The notes under the pieces are model-generated. The model was not told where the DNA came from, ran no database searches, and saw only the letters and a program-made list of their open reading frames with translations. Both the position numbers and the translations under genes were made by a program. DNA of 64,000 nucleotides, taken from Apoda limacodes. Its lineage: Eukaryota; Arthropoda; Insecta; Lepidoptera; Limacodidae. The DNA lies in assembly GCA_946406115.1 (NCBI GenBank), contig OX291551.1:14384001-14448000 (forward strand), given 5' to 3'. Shown here in pieces: positions 1 to 11,480 of the stretch. Position 1 is the stretch's first letter; each line of letters starts with the position of its first letter.

Positions 1-202
1 TGGCCACATTTTGCCACTTGGGTAGTCAACCAACTTAAAAATGTAGTCGGTACTTAGATGAAGTTTGTTATTTGTGTAAAACAGGTATTAAACATACGTT
101 TATAAACTATGTTACATTAAAGAAAAATAAAATTATAACATTCTGAATACTAAACACTTACTAAACTCATAACAATATTTACGTTCGAATCGGCGCGACC
201 AT

Positions 203-217
203 GGGGGGGGGGGGGGG
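203..217. repeat. poly-G run
   Basis: Fifteen consecutive G residues in otherwise AT-rich DNA, a simple homopolymer. The flanking 1-300 stretch shows no recognisable gene or mobile element. Confidence 0.9.
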
Positions 218-308
218 TTATCGGGTAAAAACTTATAATCTAGTTGATCTATCGTAAAAACAGTACCTAACATATATAATCTTGCAGTGATCATAGCGTA
301 TGTAATCT

Positions 309-362
309 ATGGTAGGAATGGAACCCTCGGTGCGCGAGTCTGACTCGCACTTGGCTGGTTTT
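309..362 (-). repeat. Fragment of the GGTTCCGTACC / AAGTGCGAGTCGGACTCG repeat family
   Basis: On the minus strand this reads as a diverged copy of the arm present at 62013-62060: a 'GCCAAGTGCGAGTC' start, then GACTCGCGCAC, then GGTTCC. Other copies occur at 18012, 19764, 41470, 51550 and 63020. Only one end is present here. Confidence 0.6.
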
Positions 363-364
363 AT

Positions 365-1125
365 TTAAGTTGCCGAACCGACAAATATTTGCAGCATTTA
401 TTGTTACATGATTTCATACATATAAATATATTTTATATAATAGGTGATTTTAAAACTAGAACACATAGAAACACAAAATAATCTGGTAGGTATAGTATAT
501 CTCTAAACTACGTAGTACCTAATATTATATTTTCTTTGTCTAAACGTGCTTCGGAAATAAATTTGTATAATAGTAATTGCATTCAAACATACAATAAACG
601 GAAAGACCGGGGCACTTTATTTTACATACTATGTTTGTGGCGATTTAATCAAGGTAGGGACTCGCCGATTGTTATTTTTGACTCAACAATTATAAAATTG
701 AATTAGCGATAACGACACGCTACTTAGACAGTACGCGCGCGCCCTGGAGGTCACACGGAGCGGTCGCCTGCGAAATAGGGATGGGATGTCCCCGCCCTGG
801 GACCATATCTGTCTCGAGCTAGTCGGACTCTGGAATTCGAGAGAAAAATGTATGGAAGCCTGACTTACTTCTCGAAACCAGTGAATGTACGTTCTTAATA
901 AACTCCCTGGACCGCACTGCACCACATCGTTGCCCAGTCTAGACCATGTCTAGACAGACTAACCACCATATTTATAAAAAGTCAAAGGACAAATAATATT
1001 TGCTAGTTCTTAATGTATGTGCATATTATTATGTGTAACTAAACGATTTCTATTCCACGAAGGAGTTAAGCAGTGACTGAATACATACCTTCGCCAAAGT
1101 GTGAGAGACAGTCCCTTTTTACCAA
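365..1125. other. No recognisable feature; small GC-rich patch
   Basis: Mostly AT-rich single-copy-looking DNA. A patch at about 735-860 is clearly more GC-rich and stays open for 80 codons on the minus strand, but that frame shows no motif or domain I know, so I do not call a gene. Confidence 0.4.
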
Positions 1126-1127
1126 CC

Positions 1128-1290
1128 ACTTTAGTCCTGCGTGACAGGTGGTGAGCCCATCCCCACAACACTGCTTTGGTGCAGTGTATTTGGACTCAGG
1201 TAGCTTTATATTATAGTTAGTATAAAATATGTAAGCGGTAAAATGAAAGACAAGGTACAGAATTATATACCCCTTTGCCAATTCTAAAAA
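1128..1290. repeat. Diverged dispersed repeat, paired with 45408-45590
   Basis: Shares an ordered set of short blocks with 45408-45590: a 'CTGCGTGACA' block, a 'GTGAGCC/GTAAGCC' block, a 'TAGTGCATCTGGAC'-like block, and a final block with TATATA and CCC. The identity is interrupted, so these are old copies of one repeat. The class is unknown to me; a short interspersed element is the likeliest reading. Confidence 0.45.
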
Positions 1291-1855
1291 AAATATGTAT
1301 TCATAAAATGGATACAACAAAGTGAAGTTTAACTACAACGTTGCAATTGTTTACTTGTTTTCAATGATACTCATTATTTCTGTGGGCAGTACGTATATCA
1401 GAGTTATCTCAATCCCAGACAAGCAAGATTGTCCACTAGAGGGCGCGCAAGGGCGTAGGTGAACGGACTCAAGTGGGCGCTACCCGATGCATTCACAGGT
1501 AAATTTAATATTGATATTCACTCTTTTTCCCTTTTATTTTTGAACTTTAGCTGTTTAGGGTTCTGCAAATAAAAAAAGGAACCCTTAATTCATTCAGTTT
1601 ACATATATCAATGTTCGTCCCCAAGGTTATCCTCTTTATGAAAAGATAGAAACCCCAAAATTATAATCTTAGAGAATCAGCAACTGCTTCTACACTGCAA
1701 CACAACAGATATTGCATCAAGGCTAATATTGGAAGAGGTTGAAGAATAGAAATTCCACTGAGTACACAGTGCCAGGCATAATTTAATCTCATGCAGTGGT
1801 GAGCATAATAGTATGGAATAAAACTATGAGTACGAGCTGGCAAAAGTCGATTAGA

Positions 1856-2830
1856 TTAATTATTATTAATTGGAAGTAATGATGTAATTAATAAAGTAAT
1901 CACTTCTTGGCCAATTTTGTCTTTGTTTTTCTTATTACCTGTCAGTTTTTTCATGGTCTTTATTAAAGCATTTTCTAGAGAATTGTATTGCTCTTGAATG
2001 GTGTTATGATTTTTTAAATCAGAAATCTTTATACTTAATTCTCTTATATTTTCTGTGAAAGAGAGTTTTACTGTATTGGGTGATATGGGTAAATATATCT
2101 TGGTTTTAATATTTGAAACAGTTAGGACTCCCTGTAACATTCTATGGTCTGGACCAAAATTAAACTTGTTTAATTACTCCAACATCATTGATGTATGATG
2201 AGGCGTTAGATAATATGAAATCGAGCTCATTTCTAAATTTACCACCCGGCGATATCCATGTCCATCTACGGCAATGTTTTTTCTAAAAAAACTGTTCATT
2301 ATCTTTTATTTGTGTTCTAATGCAAAATTAATAAGTCTTATTCCATTTCCGCTTCTAATTCTACGGCAATGTTGACCTATAACCAATCCTTCTCCTTCTT
2401 GTTGCTTTGATGTGGGTGCATAAACTTAGTGACCAAGGGTTTTTTGTCCTATCAGTAGGATATTGAGTGTTGCTATTCTGTCCGATATACCAATAAACTG
2501 AGTTACACAGTGTTTTAATTCTTTCTTTATTAAGAAACTTACTCCATTACAATCCTTGTTTTTCTCCCTTAAAACAAAATGGTTTTAGTCTCATATCTCT
2601 TCCCCAATTCTTCTGACTTTGCTTAGACTTAAAATATCCCAATTTATAGATTCTAAGGCTTTTTCTTGTTCTATTAGTTTTTCTTTTGTTGCCAAGGTTC
2701 TTGTATTCAGGGTAGCTACTACTATGTTTTTTACTTCTTTCTTTATTTTTAGCTCAGTGAGTTATGGAATGTGGAGTTTTGAGTTTTGCTTGTCTGATGT
2801 ACCCTCTTTTTGAAGTTTCCCTAGAGGGTT
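1856..2830 (-). pseudogene. RTE-type non-LTR retrotransposon endonuclease domain, decayed
   Basis: Read on the minus strand from about 2830 downwards, the frames together give an apurinic-like endonuclease domain of RTE-clade retrotransposons. In order: VVATLNTRTLATKEKL (strand with the conserved Asn), ALESINWDILSLSKVRR, CNGVSFLIKKELKHCV, GISDRIATLNI, RRWTWISPGGKFRNELDF, and FGPDHRM followed by the linker towards the reverse transcriptase. The catalytic Glu expected in the 'SEVRR' motif is Lys here (codon 2618-2620), and the SDH motif reads PDH with its His kept. There is an in-frame TAA at 2316-2318 and at least two frameshifts around 2150-2300. The reverse transcriptase half is missing downstream. 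Domain order and motifs are seen in the sequence; the clade assignment rests on my knowledge of the family. Confidence 0.75.
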
Positions 2831-3170
2831 TTGGTCTTGAGTCCCACGATGACCAGCCGGATAGGGACCCTTAATCTTTGTTGTTACATTTTCAAGTTGA
2901 TACATTTTCTGGGAACTACTATCATTAAAGTCACAGATAAAAAATTTTGCTAGAATTGCTATGTTCTATCCGTATTAACTGAAATCACTAATGAAATTGT
3001 TTCAAGTAATGCATATTTTAGACACGTATATCCTTTATTAACCTGTGGTATAATAATATTGCAGGGAAATTCTGTAGATGCCGAGACTATTTTTGATCTA
3101 CAAAAGAGATAAATAAAAATAATTTATAAAATGCTTGATTAAGATTCCCTTACAAACACATTAAAAATAC
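2831..3170. other. No recognisable feature
   Basis: AT-rich DNA upstream of the endonuclease relic. It may be its decayed 5' region, but I see no motif. Confidence 0.4.
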
Positions 3171-3763
3171 GCTAACCAAATTTGTTCTAAAATAATGCAT
3201 TATTTGCGAAGGTGTTTTTATAAATGATATTAATCCTTATCCAAAAAAATACCTTATTCATCACAAGTATTTAATTTAAAACAAAATTGCCCTTTACATC
3301 ATTCGATTTCAATATTTGAGGAGATATCGCAGTTTTAAAATAACATCGCAGCAAAATAATGATGAAGTACTGCGCGCACAAAGTAACTATTACTGACTGA
3401 CTGTCTGACTGATCTATCAACGCACAGCTCCAACCACTGGTCTGATCGAGCTGCAATTTAGCACATAGCACATATAGCTATTATGATGTAGGCGTGCGCT
3501 AAGAAAGGAATTTCCAAAACTCACCCCCTGAACGGGGGCTTAAAGTTTGTACGGAGCACCAAGATCGCGAGGTTAAATCCATTACTTAATAAATTTTTAG
3601 TAGTTAATTATTTAATATTTTTGAGAACGAGAAAGAGAGAGAGCGAGAGAGAAAGAACATCAAGTGTGAGAAGGTTTTTTTTTTATAATTGAGGAGTTGC
3701 CGTAAGAATCCTACTCCGATAACTAAATTTAGGGCGGGCGAAGCCGCTGGCCATAAGCTATAA
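3171..3763 (+). mobile_element. Helitron-like non-autonomous repeat, inverted partner of 50046-50735
   Basis: The 3' end carries a GC hairpin (GGGCGGGC GAA GCCGCTGG) followed about ten bases later by a decayed CTAG-T end, as in non-autonomous Helitrons. Upstream lie a GAGA-rich tract (3628-3655), a 'TTGAGGAGTTGCCGT' block and a 'CAACGCACAGCTCCAACCACTGG' type block. The whole unit recurs in opposite orientation at 50046-50735. The class rests on the end structure; no Rep/helicase gene is present. Confidence 0.65.
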
Positions 3764-4627
3764 TTTCATATTTTTAAGAAAAAGAGAGAGAGCGAGAGAG
3801 CGAAAACGTCAAGTGTGAGTCATTAGTAACTGTTGAAACATATATTTTAACTGTTTGAGATATATGTTTAACACCTTGTAAACATAGTCAAGCAATACAT
3901 GCATATTCCTTTTATTTAAAAAGAAATATTCGCTGTGGTATATTTCTAAGTATTATGTAACCCGGGGGTGGTTACATTCCTTAAAAATATAAATCTATGA
4001 ATAAGATAATAAAATTACTAAAATAAACAAATAAAAATTCTGCGGTAATTTTTTATATGTATTGCATTTGTCAATTTGGAAACCAGGATGTTTCTTTTGA
4101 ACTAGGCAACGGTTCCACTGATCTTGTCCTTATCTTGTTTTTATCCTTTGTAGTTTGTGTAGAATTTGTTTTACGTATTCGTAACAACTTTCACGAAGGT
4201 CAAACGAAAGTCTCGATCGATTCGTGATAACCTGTCGCCGGGCTCTCTGTCTCCCACGAGCTGTAACTAGGCCTCTATTACCACGGGCCTGATTCTGAGC
4301 AATCTTGAGAATTCCAGTTTCTGGACTGTCGACTCATCTCGAAATTTCTTGAAGTTTTGAGAATGGACCCGGATCTTAAAGTAAAATGTGTGTAAGTAAA
4401 AAAGTCTTTCCTCTCTTTAGTGCCTACTGCCTAATGAATGCTAAGTGGTTCTGTTGGTTGCAAAAAATATATAATTTAGTAAGTAAATTATTTCAATCCA
4501 TTGTCTGGTACTTATTTCATGCACAAAGTTTGAACTACAGACCCTGCTCAGTTTGGGGCCAAATGAAATTCAGAGTACCCGAGGTATTCTAAATGTATGT
4601 AGGCATGTAGTGCTGGTTTATGTTCTT

Positions 4628-4973
4628 TAGTACCTGGAGGAGCGAGCTTCGCTCGTTTTTTTTTAGCAACGCCATCTATTGTCAGGAAGCTTAATATTTG
4701 CTGTTTCGGTAAAAAATCATATTTTTCAGTTTATCATTGCCTAAAAACTCGGATAAAACGACGTTTTCTGAAAATGAAACCTAGCTAGATCGTTATATAT
4801 AATTCTACTGTACGTGTGTATGTCACTGTACTCCTCCTAAACGGCTGATCCGATTTGTTTTTTTTTTTTGTATGCGTTTGGGTGGCACCCTGGATGGTTT
4901 AGATTCACAAATCAGCCCGGCAGATGGCGCTGCAGTCGGTTTCATGCAGGACAACGTCTGCCCGGTCAGCTAG
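4628..4973 (+). mobile_element. Helitron-like repeat, family B
   Basis: Begins TACCTGGAGGA with a short hairpin (GCGAGC TTC GCTCG), followed by 'CGCCATCTATTGTCA', a block with GGATAAAACGACGTTTTCTG, and a 3' part ending in GTCAGCTAG-T after a GC-rich stem. The same 5' half is found at 12695-12925 and 54566-54780. The CTAG-T end fits a Helitron. No coding capacity. Confidence 0.6.
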
Positions 4974-4974
4974 T

Positions 4975-7430
4975 GCTATATATAATAATAAGAAATTCGC
5001 AAGTTAGGCCAAAGCAGAGAAGATACTTGTAAACAGTTAGTTCCTTTTCGCCTGTTATTATAAGTTATTCCATACGACTATGCGAAGTTATAAAGGTTCT
5101 CTGCGTTTCACGTCACATGATTCCCAAAAAGTATTTAAAGTAAAACATACAATAAATATACGAATCGAAGAAAAAATCGCCGTTTCTTCTGGAATTTAAA
5201 AAAAATATAAACTTTTGAGTTGGGTATGCAACTCTCGTCGATGGAGATCTACTTCTTTTTTGACTAACAATTTACATATAATAACACTATAAAACAGATT
5301 ACTCTCTTCTTTTTCATATATTCTACATTAATGTTCTCGATTTCGCCTTCCTGCAAATAACTGATATCCCCTCGGAGCTGGTTAAGTGGTGTCACAAAAC
5401 TATATACCAGTCTTAGACAGCGGTCACTTCAGGTACGAGGATACGATGGTAAAAGCCCGTTCGATATCCACTAGAACCATTTCTTCTTAATTGCTTAAGG
5501 TGTCCTAGTGCTTTCGGTAATACTGATTGGTGACCGACTTGGTTCACCACCGAATGTAACTATCTATTTTTTTTACTTACAGAAGGGACACGATTCTGAT
5601 TTTTTTTTAGAGTTTTAAACTTCGCAACGACGTAAGAAATAACTTATCACCTACCAATTACACGCGACAGGCTTCTTTCTAACCCTTTACGGATTTACAT
5701 TAAACATTCATTTCGCCATAAAGGTATATAGGTATCTACGAGTATATATACTCGTAGATATATAGGTGCTATTTAGTTTTGCATAGTATAGAGCTGGTAA
5801 TTAAAGAATTCAGAAATACATGAGAATGGAACTCATACACCTATACGTTGCTACCCAACTAGCAAATCTTAGCTGTATATCGGTTACAGGAACGTTTCCT
5901 GGAATGCAAAATGGTGTTCATGATTGGTCATAAGAGAATATTAGAAACGTTTCTACAACGCGGAAAGGGCTCCTGATTTAGAACGTTTAAGTGGTATAGT
6001 TATTGTATTGCAGCACCGCTTGGGGCTAATTAAATACATATTTGTCATATATGCGTTGTTCTTTGTGACTTTTCAACTATTGAGTGTTAATGTAGTGATT
6101 GCTATTCCTTCCTATTACAAATTCAATTACTGTTGTGTCGACCATCTATAAATTTCGAAGTTTGGAGACAAAAATAATTGATTATTATAATAAATAGTTC
6201 AATATCACTTGCGCGAGCATTGATATTCTAGTAGTATATTAATGGTGTTTTTTGCATGCCCCTCGTTAATTCATTAATAATTAGGCAAATAGATATTAAT
6301 TAATTAGCAAATATTTTTAAGACTTTGATATGTAACTGAATAGAGTTGCGGTTCCTCATATACAACCGATTTACAACGTCTCGCAGCCATAAAAATTTTA
6401 GGTCCTGTAAAAATATCATAGTGAAGCGATATGTGACTTTTTAGTGATAAATAGGAAATAACAAAGTTGTTATGTAACTTGTGATATATAAGCCTTGTAA
6501 ATACGCTTTACACCTTTTGAGTATTAATTAAGGTACAAATAGGACGATTTTAGAGAAGTTGTTAACGGGAGCGGCTTTAACGCAAATTTGTTGTAAATTC
6601 ATTATAACGGGAGCTGCTGTATCACGGTTTAGCAGTGATAGTGACTATTTAAACACCAGTGTTATATTAGTTATTTTTTAGGAGCGAAAATAGTATGGCT
6701 TCGCTTCATAACGGTACCCTGAAAGCCTTATATACAACATAGTAGCTCGATAACGACTGTTGTGAGTGCCTATTTACAACAGTGCTATAGGCGTAATACA
6801 AAGAGGTAGAGTAAACGTTTATATGATAGGTAATGTCACAATTTTGCTGTAAAGCCTTATACAGCTTAAACGCTTTAAGAAATACATATATATGACCAGC
6901 AGTCACAAGCGTTACTTCTAAATGACTTTGATATCAATTTGTCTTATAAGATTTGCTTTTATCGCATATTTGCTAGGTGAGTAAGGAGGCTGAAGTTATA
7001 TAAAAAGAGACAACGTATAAGACAATTAAAAAAGATGGGTTCGGTCAAGCCCTCATTCTCAAATCAAATTGTAACGTGTCATTAGGAACTTCGTTAAAAA
7101 AAAATACATGAGAGCTAAAATATACACAAATAAAAATTCACAATGTTCAGTAGTCGGTGTTATTGTCATTGAGCGATTTATACCACATAACCTTTCGGTA
7201 AAAAAACATTTATTGTTTAACTATCTTTTAACTGGGTTATAAAGAGATACTATATATGCCTTTACATATATATTTTTAAACATAAATTGTAATCATTACC
7301 GATGCCTACAACACGTGTGAACAATCATTTGTACCTTACCTATTGAATAAATTCCCATCCCATGACATTTGTCACGATATTGTTGTAGGTTTAAAATTAA
7401 TAATATTATCCCTATGAAAATTTAAATACT
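4975..7430. other. Mostly unassigned AT-rich DNA
   Basis: No domain, RNA gene or clear transposon end seen. It contains the perfect palindrome at 5733-5760 and short direct repeats such as AACGGGAGC near 6565 and 6607. Short open frames here show no motif. Confidence 0.5.
5733..5760. repeat. 28-bp perfect palindrome
   Basis: Two 14-bp arms, TATCTACGAGTATA and its exact reverse complement, meet with no spacer. The motif TATATAGG stands on both sides in direct orientation. Confidence 0.9.
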
Positions 7431-7435
7431 AAGTA

Positions 7436-7568
7436 TAGCGCAGCAAACTTTTCTGACCCGGTGGGCACAGATCAAAACTACAGTCGCTATATTGAAATAG
7501 TTTGAACTTACAACGACAGTAGCGACCAAACACTCAAGATCAGAGGCTTAGAAAAGTTTGTTGCACTA
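7436..7568. mobile_element. 133-bp MITE with TA target duplication
   Basis: Terminal inverted repeats of about 20 bp contain GCAAACTTTTCTGA at the left and AGAAAAGTTTGTTGC at the right, and TA stands on both sides (7434-7435 and 7569-7570). The same unit lies at 42631-42758 and half of it at 33655-33760. TA duplication and size suggest a Tc1/mariner-type MITE. Confidence 0.75.
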
Positions 7569-7569
7569 T

Positions 7570-8475
7570 AATGATACATTTTCAACAGTATTCTAGGGAA
7601 GGATTATTAGTTTATGTGTGAAAAAGTCTGTACATAATGCTACAAACACAAGTTTGCATTCTGATGCAACATTAAAGTGGTATCAGATAACTTACCACAA
7701 ATATTAAAGTAGAATCCAAGTAAAATAGAGTACTTACATATTTTGCTAAAGAAACTCTGTCTGGAGGCTTAATAATCAGCAGGTTCGAATCTGAATTCAT
7801 AGAAAAAGTCTCTTGTGTCGACACCCTCGTATTTATCAGATGGGGCGGCCTCCCTCGGTCTGGGGGATCGACCTTCCTCAATGACCTTGCAAGTTCAGAG
7901 GTCAGGTAGGTAGCAAATGTTGACAGTAACAACTTATCTGACCGAACAAGGTTAAAACTTCTTAGAACTTTGTTTAGCTATAGTCAAATAAATAAGTGTA
8001 CATTTATTATTTCACATGTAATAATGTTAAATTTTCCACGCTAAAAGAAAAACTGGTTGATGGTAAATAACATATTATGATTCTGAATTCGAAATTTCTA
8101 CAAAAAAAAAAAAAAAAAATCGTTGCTTTTAAGCCAACAAGAACTGCTGATGAAATTTATATTAAAAACATTTTTTCCGAACCTTAACGTAGCCAGTATT
8201 TCTTCGCCAGCCTGTCATCATCTACTATTGGACTTATGCGCGCTACCCAATGATATTTAAGTAAAGATACGGTACCTTCATGTTTTTCAAAATCTAACTT
8301 TGATCCGCTGTTATTTACATGTATGTACCAACCTTAGACTAATGCAATAAATACGGAACGTGTAAAACAGAAAGATATAGCTATATTTAGAAAGTGACAT
8401 GTTCCTGAATCAAATTACGACAATTGTCTTAATTTCGCCGCCGCAGTTTTTACGTGCTATTTTTTTATACCACTA
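7570..8475. other. Unassigned; A18 run at 8102-8119
   Basis: A GC-richer patch around 7810-7920 is open for 86 codons on the minus strand but shows no recognisable domain. A run of 18 A residues at 8102-8119 could be an old retroposon tail; I see no body attached to it. Confidence 0.4.
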
Positions 8476-8701
8476 AAATTCAAATTCAAATAGTTTATTT
8501 CTCATAAATAGGATACAATATCACTTTTTTGACGTCAGTATAATATGCAAGAAATTCATAAACTACTACCGTTTCGGAATCAAGATGGCGTTCTGGGGAG
8601 AAGAAACTGCGAAGTAAACTCTCCAGCTGTCGCTCTTTTCAATTTTAATTATAACGATTGGTACATTTCCAAATATAGGTAGTATGATAACATCATTTTA
8701 G

Positions 8702-9427
8702 TTATTCCCATGCATTTTTATCTCTAAGATAGTCTTTAATTGAATAGTAAGCTTTTTTGACAATTTTCTGTTTAATATAATTTTTAAACTTTTTTAAATT
8801 CAGATTACATACTTCTGCAGGGATTTTGTTGTAAAAACGGACACATTGTCCTTTAAATGACTTATCAATTTTTTCAAGCCTTGTGTGGATCAGAGCCAGT
8901 TTGTGTCTATTTTTTGTATTTAGATTATGAACATCACTTTTTTTTTTAAAAATATTAATATTCTTATGAACATATATTAAATTATCAAATATATATTGAC
9001 CAGGTAAAGTTAGTATATTGATCTCTTTAAATTTATCCCTTAAAGAGTGTCTGTTAGATAAATTGTATATATCTCGAATAGATCTCTTCTGCAGTACAAA
9101 TATTGTCTGTATATCAGCTGCGTGTCCCCATAATAAGATACCATAGGACATCACGCTATGAAAGTAACTAAAATATACTAGCCGGGCTGTGGCTTCGTCT
9201 GTAAGTTGACGAATCTTTTAAACCGCAAAAGCTGCAGAACTAAGTCTATTCGCCAATCCAGCTATGTGTGGGCCCCATTGAAGTTTTGCTTCTAAAGTAA
9301 TGCCTAAGAATACAGCGCTATCTACAACATCTAATTGCTCCCCATTTGCAAGTACACTGGTTCTTACTTGACTAACATTTGGCGTTAAGAATTTAATACA
9401 TTTAGTTTTCTTACTGTTTAAAGCAAA
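8702..9427 (-). pseudogene. Retrotransposon reverse transcriptase, thumb and C-terminal part
   Basis: Continues the polymerase at 9418-10131 after a frameshift: LNSKKTKCIKF, then AVFLGITLEAKLQWGPHI, AARLVYF-type helix, SVMSYGILLWG and QKRSIRDIY, ending with the usual basic C-terminal domain (FKGQCVRFYNKIP). These are the standard blocks after the FADD motif in CR1/Jockey polymerases. One TAA lies at 9218-9220 after SSAAFAV; the last 150 codons (8702-9154) are unbroken and the stop follows NAWE. It is part of the element at 8476-11440. Confidence 0.8.
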
Positions 9428-10131
9428 TTATTCATATTGATCCAGTGGACAACTTTAGACAGACAGTTGTTAACATTATCTAGAACTGTTTCACGTCTTT
9501 TAACTCTAAACAAAAGCGATGTGTCATCTGCGAACAACACTATCTCGTGATTGTTTTTAACGACCTCCGGCAGATCATTAATGTATATAGGAAATAGGAA
9601 TGGCACCAGGATGGAGCCCTGTGGAACGCCCATTTTAATTTTAGATCCAGGAGCGCGCTTCCCATTTATATCAACTGTCTGAATACTATTGTCCAGGTAC
9701 GAGCTAATGAGTTTAAGTTCAGTACCCCTAAAACCATAGTGTTGTAATTTCCTAATTAGGGTTTCATGTTGGACGCAATCAAATGCCTTGGATAGATCAC
9801 AAAAAACACCCAAGGCATCCATTGAATCCTCCCATGCATCAAATATGTGCTGAATAAGCTCAACGCCAGCGTCGGTTGTTAACCGACCTTTTATGAACCC
9901 AAACTGTTTGCAAGTCAGTTGTGAAGTAAAATGACTACTCATTTGATTTAATATCAGTTTTTCAAAGATTTTACTGAAAACAGGTAGTATAGAGATAGGT
10001 CTAAAGTTAGAGAGGTCAGTAGTACTACCTGATTTAAATATAGGTATAATTTTACTGTATTTCATTAAATCAGGAAACACACCACAATCAATAGATGTAT
10101 TAAATATTATAGCTAGTTGGGGAGCAATCAC
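9418..10131 (-). pseudogene. Retrotransposon reverse transcriptase, finger and palm domains
   Basis: An unbroken frame of 237 codons. Visible in order: SNFRPISILPVFSKIFEKL (motif 1), KQFGFIKGRLTTDAG, VFCDLSKAFDCVQHETLI (motif with the first catalytic Asp), MGVPQGSILVPFLFPIYIND, and IVLFADDTSLLF (catalytic FADD). The first residue given by the open frame is internal; reading continues upstream in the same element (NPLIAKEFKF... to about 10300). All catalytic aspartates are present, but a frameshift near 9423 separates it from the C-terminal part. It would copy element RNA into DNA at a nicked target site. Confidence 0.85.
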
Positions 10132-10513
10132 AGAAATTATGGTTTTTACTAAGGTAACTGAATGGCCCCAGAGGTCAGCTGTATTTTTTATTTTTAGAGA
10201 ATTTAATGCTTTGATAACATCATTATGATTTACATGTCTAAATTTAAATTCTTTTGCTATTAATGGATTAATGGAGATGAGTTTAGTGTTTTGGCGGTTG
10301 AGAATGGAATATCCAGGAAAAATTGAATAAACAATGAGGCAATACCTGTTTCTGAGTTAAAAATAGTCCCATTAACTTTAGACAATAATCAGTTTTATGA
10401 GATTTTGATTTTCCAGTCAGCATTAATAATACTCCAAGTAGTTTTTATTTTATCATTACTATTTTTAATTTTTTTCACTTAAAAAACGTGATTTGCTATA
10501 CGACAGATTACTT

Positions 10514-11299
10514 TCAATAATTTAGAGTATTTTTTAACATAATCATTAATTTCTCACTCATATTAAACTTTCTTTCACTACATAACTCATACAATCGTTT
10601 TCTGCTTACATGGATGCCCACAGTACCCCAATCACTAAAGCATGGACGTTGGTTAGCTATGACACTCTTGGGTTTAAATACTAAAAACTTTAAAAACATA
10701 TTATATTGTGTATTTGGATCATTATGTTCGACAAGAGACGGAATTTTTAACAATAAATTATTTTTAAATATCTCCAAGTTTCGTTTAGTTTTAGGTCTTA
10801 TAACAATTTTTTCCTTACATTTATTCTCCGTTAACAATTCAAATTGAACTAACTGCCCACAATGGTCAGAAGTAAGGTTATTTATAATACTTTTATTTGT
10901 AACTGTAATACAATCTGTAAAAATATTATCTATGCATGTTGCTGTATTGGTTCTTATTATCACCGACGATAGAAATATATTTTTACAGTTGAATGATTGA
11001 AATAGACTTTTTAATTTTATGCCTAAGGAGGACTTTTCTATTAACAAATCTATATTAAAATCTCCGCAAACAAATACTTTTTTATTTTTTTTACAAATAA
11101 TGGATAGAGCCTCCTCCATTTTATTTTCAAAAATGACATAATCCGCTGAGGGCGGCCTGTACACACTAACAAAAAAATTTATAGTCCTTAATATAATTAA
11201 GTATGCCCTGGTAAGAACAGTTGGGCATGCAGTGGTTAATAACAGGCTGATCCAAGTTTGCTCTAAGTAGGTGACCCATATGCTTTCCAATCTCATCAC
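10514..11299 (-). pseudogene. Retrotransposon endonuclease domain, N-terminally deleted
   Basis: The frame contains FVSVYRPPSADYVIFENK, VFVCGDFNIDLL (the GDFN motif), TATCIDNIF and LTSDHCGQLVQF (the SDH motif), the ordered motifs of the endonuclease that nicks the target for CR1/Jockey elements. The N-terminal third with the first catalytic Asn and Glu is absent: the sequence before FVSVYRPP belongs to ORF1 in another frame. It is followed by the usual linker towards the reverse transcriptase. The domain is therefore incomplete and not functional. Confidence 0.8.
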
Positions 11300-11438
11300 T
11301 GAACATTACAACATTACAGTTTTTATTTAAATTTAGGTTTTGTACTATATTGTTACTATTGTTTTTTTGAGAAGTATGAAAACTGTCACACTGAGGAGAA
11401 GCAGAAGACTCGTTGTCATGTTGTGACATGCCCAACAT
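11166..11438 (-). pseudogene. Probable ORF1 tail of the same retrotransposon
   Basis: A 90-codon frame that overlaps the endonuclease frame. It holds NCNVVMFSDEIGKHMGHLL and VINHCMPNCSY, which resembles the first block of the esterase-like (SGNH) domain found in ORF1 of CR1-type elements. The frame then runs into endonuclease sequence, which suggests that most of the esterase and the endonuclease start were deleted together. The esterase reading is inferred from a short block only. Confidence 0.5.
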
Positions 11439-11480
11439 CTGCTGTCATTCACAGGTTTGTTGATGGTTGTTAACTGAGAC

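Larger units (their letters stand above)
8476..11440 (-). mobile_element. CR1/Jockey-type non-LTR retrotransposon, internally deleted
   Basis: One element on the minus strand: ORF1 tail, endonuclease, reverse transcriptase, C-terminal domain and a 3' UTR whose end contains AATAAACTATTTGAATTTGA, the (TTGAAT)-type tail. Frames are broken by a deletion at the ORF1/endonuclease junction, a frameshift near 9423 and an in-frame stop at 9218-9220, so it cannot move by itself. A family A fragment abuts its 5' side. Clade naming (CR1 versus Jockey) is uncertain without a tree. Confidence 0.85.

Noticed and set aside
3956..4380. Possible solo LTR, with TGTAACC / GGTTACA hairpin at 3956
   Set aside because: Only one end is visible and no second LTR, primer site or target duplication was found.
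8102..8119. A18 run as a retroposon tail
   Set aside because: No element body or target duplication could be linked to it.
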